7,009 nt of DNA from NCBI GenBank assembly GCA_943332445.1, contig CALQPL010000053.1, forward strand, positions 1-7,009, written 5' to 3'. Below are positions 1 through 4,697 of this stretch, piece by piece. The translations under genes were made by a program, and so were the position numbers. The notes under the pieces are model-generated. The model did not search any database. It was not told the origin of the DNA and saw nothing but the letters and a program-made list of their open reading frames with translations. Within the stretch, counting starts at the first letter, position 1. Every line of letters begins with the position of its first letter. This DNA comes from Bifidobacterium breve. Its GTDB lineage: Bacteria; Actinomycetota; Actinomycetes; UBA12327.

Positions 1-2
1 CT

Positions 3-734
3 GATTCAACCGGTGCAGTGGGAAGTTCAGTAACGGTGACCGCCGCGAACTTTGACCCGGGTGCAGCGGTGCAAATCAAATTGGCCAAGACCGTCACCGG
101 TGGCACGCCGGTGTACACCGCTGATACGCCGGTGAATGCCACCATCTCAGAGACGGGAACGTTGGCTGCTACCTCGTTTACCGTGTCCACGCCCGGTGCG
201 GTCGTGGTGGTGGAAACCGCACCAGATGGTGACCCGTCCGTGGATTGGGCTTCGGCACCGTTCTCGTCCTTGGTGCCGGGCACCACGTTGTCCATGCGTT
301 CATTCATTACGGGCAGCAACTCCACGAACACCGGAATTGACTTCGGTTCACTGACCTCACCGAACAAGCCGACACCGATTGCTGGCGACTTGAACCGCAT
401 CCAGGTCGTGGACCAGCGCTACGGGGCCTACGGCTGGTCGCTGACAGCGACGATGAGCAACTTTGTGGGCGCTTCGGTGTCGATGAACAAGTCCACAGTG
501 TCGTTGAGCCCCTCGTGTGCTGCCGTGGGAACGAATAGTGCGCCTGGTTTGACAGCCGGCGGATCAAGTCAAAGCTTTGCTTCAACGGTCGCCCTGTGTG
601 CCAAAGACACGCAAACCGGAACCAGTGGGAACACCAGTGGCGCCTACAACGTTGATGCTTCAGTGGTGTTGACCATCCCGGCTTTCCAGCGCGCAGATGT
701 GTACTCCGCGATCATGACGATCACGTTGTCTTAA
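3..734 (+). CDS. Secreted/surface protein with Ig-like and WxL-like domains, 3' part only
   Basis: This is the C-terminal part of a larger exported protein. The reading frame is open to the left edge (codons from position 3 read DSTGAV before the GTG at 18), so that GTG is probably internal and the signal peptide lies outside the window. Counting from the GTG codon, residues 1-70 are Thr/Val/Gly-rich and look like an Ig-like beta sandwich (VTVTAANFDPGAAV). Residues about 95-238 resemble a WxL domain: a first motif with W140 (YGWSLTATMSNF) after an IQVVDQR strand, and a terminal strand YSAIMTITLS where the second W-x-L motif would be, although its Trp is absent. Two cysteines, C167 and C194, could form a disulfide. 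WxL domains in Firmicutes bind the cell wall non-covalently; that role here is inference. No sortase motif or C-terminal membrane anchor is present. The domain call is from pattern only; the substrate or partner is unknown. Confidence 0.72.
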   Translation, partial: DSTGAVGSSVTVTAANFDPGAAVQIKLAKTVTGGTPVYTADTPVNATISETGTLAATSFTVSTPGAVVVVETAPDGDPSVDWASAPFSSLVPGTTLSMRSFITGSNSTNTGIDFGSLTSPNKPTPIAGDLNRIQVVDQRYGAYGWSLTATMSNFVGASVSMNKSTVSLSPSCAAVGTNSAPGLTAGGSSQSFASTVALCAKDTQTGTSGNTSGAYNVDASVVLTIPAFQRADVYSAIMTITLS

Positions 735-760
735 AGTTTTGATCAAGGCACTACGTGGAT

Positions 761-777
761 CTGGTGTTTGACACCAG
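761..777. terminator. Hairpin between convergent genes, possible bidirectional terminator
   Basis: CTGGTGT at 761-767 pairs perfectly with ACACCAG at 771-777 around a 3-nt TTG loop. It sits between the stop of the surface-protein gene (734) and the stop of the minus-strand DUF7455 gene (785), where a shared terminator is expected. There is no T-tract on either side, so it is not a classical intrinsic terminator. Tract-less hairpins are common at gene ends in actinobacteria. Function is inferred from position and symmetry. Confidence 0.5.
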
Positions 778-784
778 GCGTGAA

Positions 785-1000
785 CTATTCAGCTGCAGGT
801 GCGTCGTTATTCAACCGCTGGGACTCATCGTGGATGTCCGCAGCGACCTGGCGCAGGGCTGATTCGTATTCGTGACCGTGGTGAGCGCAGAACATCAGTT
901 CGCCACCGGAGTTCAAGTGCACGCGAACGTAGGCTTGAGCACCACAACGATCGCAGCGATCGGTGGCCAACAGCTCTTCAGCGTTGAGCGTCTGGTTCAT
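785..1000 (-). CDS. DUF7455-type small zinc-ribbon protein, 71 aa
   Basis: A 71-residue protein of unknown function, of the type found widely in actinobacteria and often near parE. It has a treble-cleft or zinc-ribbon-like set of ligands: C16-x2-C19 (DRCDRCGAQAYVRV) and C38-x2-H41 (LMFCAHHGHEY), likely to hold one Zn2+. The C-terminus is a short charged helix (residues 43-60) with an Ala/Glu tail. There is no signal peptide or membrane segment, so it is cytoplasmic. An in-frame ATG eight codons upstream (1024) exists, but the ATG at 1000 is preceded by GAAGGAG at a spacing of 5 nt and gives an N-terminus that fits this family, so I chose it. The gene is divergent from parE across 156 bp. Zinc binding is inferred from the Cys/His pattern; the role (nucleic-acid or protein binding) is unknown. 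Confidence 0.85.
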   Translation of the reverse strand: MNQTLNAEELLATDRCDRCGAQAYVRVHLNSGGELMFCAHHGHEYESALRQVAADIHDESQRLNNDAPAAE

Positions 1001-1005
1001 AGCGG

Positions 1006-1012
1006 CTCCTTC
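1006..1012 (-). promoter_or_regulatory. Ribosome binding site of the DUF7455 gene
   Basis: On the minus strand GAAGGAG lies 5 nt before the ATG at 1000. It is a strong Shine-Dalgarno match, and it decides between this start and the ATG at 1024, for which the site would lie inside the coding region. Confidence 0.75.
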
Positions 1013-1144
1013 GGTCATGAACACATCCTGCCACTGATTGCCTCAAGCGCACCTGTTCTGGCGCGCCCGATCGGGTGAGTTCGCTGAGAGCGGAGTCACG
1101 GCAGGCTTGGGGAGTGGCAGCAGCGACATTGCCGGCATTTTCGC

Positions 1145-1150
1145 TAGCGT
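1145..1150 (+). promoter_or_regulatory. Candidate -10 box of parE, leaderless type
   Basis: TAGCGT matches the actinobacterial -10 consensus TANNNT and ends 6 nt before the parE ATG at 1157. This places the expected transcription start on or next to the A of the start codon. No good -35 hexamer lies 16-18 nt upstream, which is usual for actinobacterial promoters. There is also no usable Shine-Dalgarno: the only purine run, GGGG at 1152-1155, is 1 nt from the ATG. Both points favour a leaderless mRNA, but this is inference from sequence only. Confidence 0.45.
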
Positions 1151-1156
1151 CGGGGC

Positions 1157-3247
1157 ATGCCCGCTTCCTATACCGCGAAAAACCTGTCTGTTCTGGAGGG
1201 GTTAGACGCTGTCCGCAAGCGCCCGGGGATGTACATCGGGTCCACGGACGCCCGCGGCCTGATGCATTGCATCTGGGAGATCATTGATAACTCAGTGGAC
1301 GAGGCCCTGGCGGGTTTTTGTAGCGAGATTCAGATCGTTTTGCACCCTGACGGATCGTTAGAGGTCCGTGACAATGGTCGCGGGATTCCCGTCGATATGG
1401 AATCGCGAACCAAGCTCACCGGTGTGGAAGTCGTCTTGACCAAGCTCCACGCCGGAGGCAAGTTTGGTGGTGGCTCCTATGGGGCCTCCGGTGGTCTGCA
1501 CGGCGTGGGTGCTTCGGTGGTTAACGCGCTGAGTTCGCGCCTAGATGTCGAAGTCGATCGCGATTCAAAGATCCACCGCATGAGTTTTCGCCGTGGTGTT
1601 GCCGGAGTTTTTGACGGTGATACCCCGGATGCCTCGTTTTCGAAAAAGTCTGGCCTGCGTATTGAAGGAAAGGTGGCCAAGAAGGTCACCGGTACGCGCA
1701 TTCGTTGGTGGTTTGATCAACAGATCTTCTTGAAAGACGCCGCGATTTCGCTGACCGAACTTCATGACCGCGCACGACAGACATCGTTCTTGGTTCCTGG
1801 ACTAAAGATCATCGTCAGTGACCATCGCGATGGTCAAAGCGAAGAAGTCTTTCAGCACAAAGGCGGCATCAGCGAGTACTGCTCATTCCTGGCTTCGGGG
1901 GGACGCAATGACGCGGACGCTGATGGCATGGATGATGCACAGGTCTTGGCTGATGTGATTCGCATTTCTGGCTCGGGTCAGTTCAAGGAAACAGTTCCGG
2001 TCTTGGACTCCAAAGGGCACATGACCTCAACCGAGGTGGAGCGCGATCTCGCAGTAGACATCGCTCTGCATTGGGGCGGTGGATATGACACCGAAATTCG
2101 ATCCTTCGTCAATATCATTTCTACACCCAAGGGTGGTACCCACGTCGCGGGCTTTGAGCGTGCGCTAACCAAGACACTGAATGAAGCCTGTCGAACCACG
2201 CGCATGCTCAAGACCGGTGATGAAGATCTGGCCAAGGACGATGCTCAAGAAGGTTTGACTGCGGTGGTGACCGTGCGGTTGGCCGAGCCACAGTTTGAAG
2301 GCCAAACCAAGGAAGTGCTCGGCACGTCAGCCGCCTCGCGAATTGTCGCCAATGTGGTGGCGAAGGAATTTGGCGCGTTCTTGACCAGCAACAAGCGCGC
2401 TGACAAGGCGCGAGCCAAGATCATCTTGGAAAAGGTGGCTTCGGCCTCGCGTACGCGCATCGCGGCTCGACAACACAAGGAATTGCAGCGTCGTAAGACG
2501 GCCCTTGAGTCGTCGTCATTGCCCACCAAGTTGGCAGATTGTCGAACGGACGACATCAGTCGCAGCGAATTGTTCATTGTTGAGGGTGACTCGGCCTTGG
2601 GAACTGCCAAAGTGGCCCGCTCGAGTGAGTTCCAGGCGTTGTTGCCCATTCGCGGCAAAATTTTGAATGTTCACAAGGCCTCGGTCGGTGACATGTTGAA
2701 GAACGCTGAGTGCGCGGCGATCATCCAAGTGCTCGGCGCTGGTTCGGGTCGAAGCTTTGACCTTGACCAAGTGCGTTACGGCAAAATCATCTTGATGTCC
2801 GATGCCGACGTAGACGGTGCGCACATTCGCTGTCTGCTCTTGACGTTGTTCCACCGCTACATGCGACCACTTCTTGATGAAGGGCGCGTGTACGCGGCTG
2901 TTCCTCCACTGCATCGCATTGAAGTCGTCACCGGTGGTGGCAAAAAGAACGAGTACGTCTACACCTACTCGGATCAGGAAATGCGCAAGGTGATTGCTGA
3001 TCTAGCCAAGAAGGGCAAGCGCTACAAAGAGCCCATCCAGCGCTACAAGGGTCTGGGCGAGATGGACGCCAGTCAGTTGCGCGAAACCACCATGGATCCG
3101 CGCAATCGAAGCCTGCGCCGCGTGACGATGAACGATGCCGAGGCCGCCGACAAGGTCTTTGAACTCCTGATGGGCAGCGATGTCGGGCCACGCAAGGAAT
3201 TCATCGTTGAAGCCGAAGGATTGGCTCAGGCTCGCATCGACGCTTAA
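1157..3247 (+). CDS. parE: DNA topoisomerase IV subunit B (ParE/GyrB family), 696 aa
   Basis: ATPase subunit of a type IIA topoisomerase, which with ParC passes one DNA duplex through another to decatenate and relax the chromosome. The GHKL ATPase domain is at about 1-220, with E41 and N45 (EIIDN), D72 (DNGRGIP) and a glycine-rich ATP lid (about 100-126). The transducer domain holds the QTK loop (Q383, K385). The TOPRIM domain carries E476 (EGDSALGTAK) and the metal-binding D549, D551, D553 (SDADVDGAH); the C-terminal QRYKGLGEM is at 628-636. The EGDSALGTAK variant, instead of gyrase EGDSAGGSAK, and the IIATPKGG-like strand fit actinobacterial ParE. It lacks the insert of Gram-negative GyrB, and its length is usual. 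The ATG at 1157 is the first possible start, since an in-frame TAG lies at 1145. An Asp-rich insert, DADADGMDD, is at 252-260. Naming ParE rather than GyrB rests on motifs and a nearby ParC-type A subunit. Confidence 0.93.
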   Translation: MPASYTAKNLSVLEGLDAVRKRPGMYIGSTDARGLMHCIWEIIDNSVDEALAGFCSEIQIVLHPDGSLEVRDNGRGIPVDMESRTKLTGVEVVLTKLHAGGKFGGGSYGASGGLHGVGASVVNALSSRLDVEVDRDSKIHRMSFRRGVAGVFDGDTPDASFSKKSGLRIEGKVAKKVTGTRIRWWFDQQIFLKDAAISLTELHDRARQTSFLVPGLKIIVSDHRDGQSEEVFQHKGGISEYCSFLASGGRNDADADGMDDAQVLADVIRISGSGQFKETVPVLDSKGHMTSTEVERDLAVDIALHWGGGYDTEIRSFVNIISTPKGGTHVAGFERALTKTLNEACRTTRMLKTGDEDLAKDDAQEGLTAVVTVRLAEPQFEGQTKEVLGTSAASRIVANVVAKEFGAFLTSNKRADKARAKIILEKVASASRTRIAARQHKELQRRKTALESSSLPTKLADCRTDDISRSELFIVEGDSALGTAKVARSSEFQALLPIRGKILNVHKASVGDMLKNAECAAIIQVLGAGSGRSFDLDQVRYGKIILMSDADVDGAHIRCLLLTLFHRYMRPLLDEGRVYAAVPPLHRIEVVTGGGKKNEYVYTYSDQEMRKVIADLAKKGKRYKEPIQRYKGLGEMDASQLRETTMDPRNRSLRRVTMNDAEAADKVFELLMGSDVGPRKEFIVEAEGLAQARIDA

Positions 3248-3252
3248 GCCTG
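3227..3252. terminator. Weak inverted repeat across the parE/carbonic anhydrase stop codons
   Basis: CAGGCT at 3227-3232 is complementary to AGCCTG at 3247-3252, giving a perfect 6-bp stem with a 14-nt loop that includes both stop codons. It has no T-tract. It is the only hairpin I see at this tail-to-tail junction and could end transcription in both directions, but the stem is short and it may be chance. Confidence 0.2.
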
Positions 3253-3768
3253 CAGGTGGGTGAGCTTTCCGCTGGCCACGTCGTAGATGGCTCCCGCTAC
3301 GTCAAGGTCTTGAGGCAGCAACGGGTGCGAGGCAATCGCCGCTATGTCTTTACGCAACGTGGCTATTGGATCCTTGATGGGCTTAAATTTGATGCTGCTC
3401 GTGTCAATGCCATGACGTTGGTCAATGAGTTCGTGTAATTCAGCCTCGGTTGATTGCGCCATTCGGCATTGGGTGTGCGGCATGACGAGTACGCGCTTGA
3501 CGCCGAGCAGATAAACAGCCAGGACCAGGGTGCGCAATACGTCGCCGGTGACTCGCGCTCCGGCGTTACGCAAGATCTTGGCATCGCCTGGTTGAAGTCC
3601 GAGAACTTCCAGCGGTGCAATGCGCGAGTCCATGCAGGTGATGATGGCTAAACCTTTGGCCGCTTTTGCTTCCAGTCCACCCAGCGCGAACGACGAGACG
3701 TAATCATCGTTCGCATCGAAAACATCGGCGAAGGCTTCAGGAACGGTGGAATCGGCGTTTGTGCTCAC
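3244..3768 (-). CDS. Beta-class carbonic anhydrase, 174 aa
   Basis: Zinc enzyme for reversible hydration of CO2 to bicarbonate in the cytoplasm. It has the beta-class signature: C45-M-D47-S-R49 (ITCMDSR), the NAGARVTGDVLRTL segment (68-81) and H98-x2-C101 (MPHTQCRMA). C45, H98 and C101 are the expected zinc ligands, and the D47-R49 dyad controls ligand exchange. About 165-175 residues is the usual size of the short actinobacterial form; the position after C101 is Arg rather than the Gly of HTDCGM-type enzymes. I chose the GTG at 3768: it has CAGGA at a 7-nt spacing and starts 23 nt after the preceding stop. A longer frame from 3837 would overlap the upstream gene by 46 nt with an unrelated-looking N-terminus. 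Last gene of the parC operon. Its TAA stop overlaps the parE stop in the opposite direction. It supplies bicarbonate for carboxylation; a link to topoisomerase is not evident. Confidence 0.9.
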   Translation of the reverse strand: MSTNADSTVPEAFADVFDANDDYVSSFALGGLEAKAAKGLAIITCMDSRIAPLEVLGLQPGDAKILRNAGARVTGDVLRTLVLAVYLLGVKRVLVMPHTQCRMAQSTEAELHELIDQRHGIDTSSIKFKPIKDPIATLRKDIAAIASHPLLPQDLDVAGAIYDVASGKLTHLQA

Positions 3769-3775
3769 GGCTACA

Positions 3776-3780
3776 TCCTG
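3776..3780 (-). promoter_or_regulatory. Ribosome binding site of the carbonic anhydrase gene
   Basis: CAGGA on the minus strand, 7 nt before the GTG at 3768 and inside the 23-nt gap after the stop of the upstream gene. It supports the shorter start over the in-frame start at 3837. Confidence 0.55.
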
Positions 3781-3791
3781 CCCTGTTGGAC

Positions 3792-4697
3792 CTAGAGCGA
3801 CAACCAGTGACTCCGCGATTGGGACACTGCCTCGCACGATATAGGGCTGGGAACCGAATGGGCTTGGTGAACCAGGCTGATGCTGGTGCTCCCCGAAAGG
3901 CCGTGCACCTGAACGGTTGCGCGGTGTTCATCGATTGTTTCCACGGTCACTGCGGTTGCTGTTCCAAAGGGAACCTGGGGGTCAGCGGCGATTTCGGCAG
4001 CTTGGGCCGCAGCGGGCAGGCAACTGCGTCCGCGCACACGGGCCAGTGGGGGGTTGCCAGTGTGCGTTTGCATCAGTTCAGTGGCTGAGATCTGACCCAG
4101 GACCAGCCCCGCTGGCAGCAAGAGCACGCTGGGGGCGTAGCGATGGCCACCGAGGTGTGAGCATTCCCAGTAGTGATGTTCAGCAAGGTCGCTGACCTCA
4201 TCAATGATGCGGCGGCCTTCGATAGCGCAACACACGTCACGCTTTCCATTGGTGCAAATCAACGTCACGGACTCGGTGGCTCGTTCCCACCCTGATGGCA
4301 CACGACCGGTCATGACGGCATCAAGGTCAACATCTCCTAGCACCGTGGCAAGTTGGTCGTCGCTATCAACATCGCGCGTACACAACCATGCATCGGTCAG
4401 GTCGCTTCGAGCGATCATCACGGTTCGAGTACCGGTTGCGCGGGGATGGCGACCCACACGTCGGATGGCCAATGCCATCACGAAGTCGTTGTCGGTTAGC
4501 GCAGCAAGCGCATCGCCAGCACCAGAGCCAAGGCCAGGTTCGGTGAGCGGGTGGGCTCCCCAAGCTCCTTCTTGCTCAATGCAGATCCACACGGCCACGT
4601 GCGGGGCAGTGCCAGCCAGAGGTTCATGACTGGCTTGGCTCAGAGCCGCACACGAGTTGACACCTAGTTGCCCATGAGTGCCAACCAGCGAACTCAT
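3792..4697 (-). CDS. Sucrase/ferredoxin-like (Suc_Fer) family protein, 301 aa
   Basis: Member of the sucrase/ferredoxin-like family (Pfam Suc_Fer-like), with a thioredoxin-like ferredoxin domain and no sucrase activity implied by the name. The diagnostic motifs are C148-TNGKRDV-C156-C157 and W-E-C179-S-H181-LGG-H185-RYAPSVLLLP, followed by RGRSCLPAAAQAAE (222-235). Eukaryotic relatives Apd1 and Aim32 bind a [2Fe-2S] cluster with two Cys and two His; by analogy H181 and H185 (HxxxH) and two of C148/C156/C157 are likely ligands. That assignment is inference. The N-terminal third (W37, H84-P85) is a less conserved half of the fold. There is no signal peptide, so it is cytoplasmic. The ATG overlaps the parC stop as ATGA with no Shine-Dalgarno upstream, which indicates translational coupling to parC. 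The bacterial role is not established. Confidence 0.85.
   Translation of the reverse strand: MSSLVGTHGQLGVNSCAALSQASHEPLAGTAPHVAVWICIEQEGAWGAHPLTEPGLGSGAGDALAALTDNDFVMALAIRRVGRHPRATGTRTVMIARSDLTDAWLCTRDVDSDDQLATVLGDVDLDAVMTGRVPSGWERATESVTLICTNGKRDVCCAIEGRRIIDEVSDLAEHHYWECSHLGGHRYAPSVLLLPAGLVLGQISATELMQTHTGNPPLARVRGRSCLPAAAQAAEIAADPQVPFGTATAVTVETIDEHRATVQVHGLSGSTSISLVHQAHSVPSPISCEAVSQSRSHWLSL

Larger units (their letters stand above)
1001..1156. promoter_or_regulatory. Divergent intergenic region between DUF7455 gene and parE
   Basis: These 156 bp must hold the promoters of both flanking genes. A 10-bp perfect palindrome, CCCGATCGGG, is at 1066-1075, directly after a GCGCGC run. The parE -10 candidate is near the right end. 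For the minus-strand gene I see only a weak TTGAGG -35-like element and no convincing TANNNT box. No RNA gene or further ORF is credible here; short plus-strand frames that cross it have no coding support. Confidence 0.5.

Noticed and set aside
872..1078. A 68-codon plus-strand frame over the DUF7455 gene and its upstream region
   Set aside because: The opposite strand has a strong ribosome binding site and a CxxC...CxxH protein; the plus frame has neither motif nor start signal.
2245..2658. A 137-codon minus-strand open frame inside parE
   Set aside because: It covers the conserved ParE transducer and TOPRIM region in the opposite strand; no independent coding evidence.
3769..3837. Longer N-terminus for the carbonic anhydrase, starting at 3837
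   Set aside because: It would overlap the upstream gene by 46 nt and add 23 residues not expected for the family; the GTG at 3768 has an AGGA site and fits the operon spacing.
4204..4629. A 141-codon plus-strand open frame opposite the sucrase/ferredoxin gene
   Set aside because: Ser/Arg/Pro-rich translation without any family motif, opposite a gene with clear CC and HxxxH motifs; a shadow frame.
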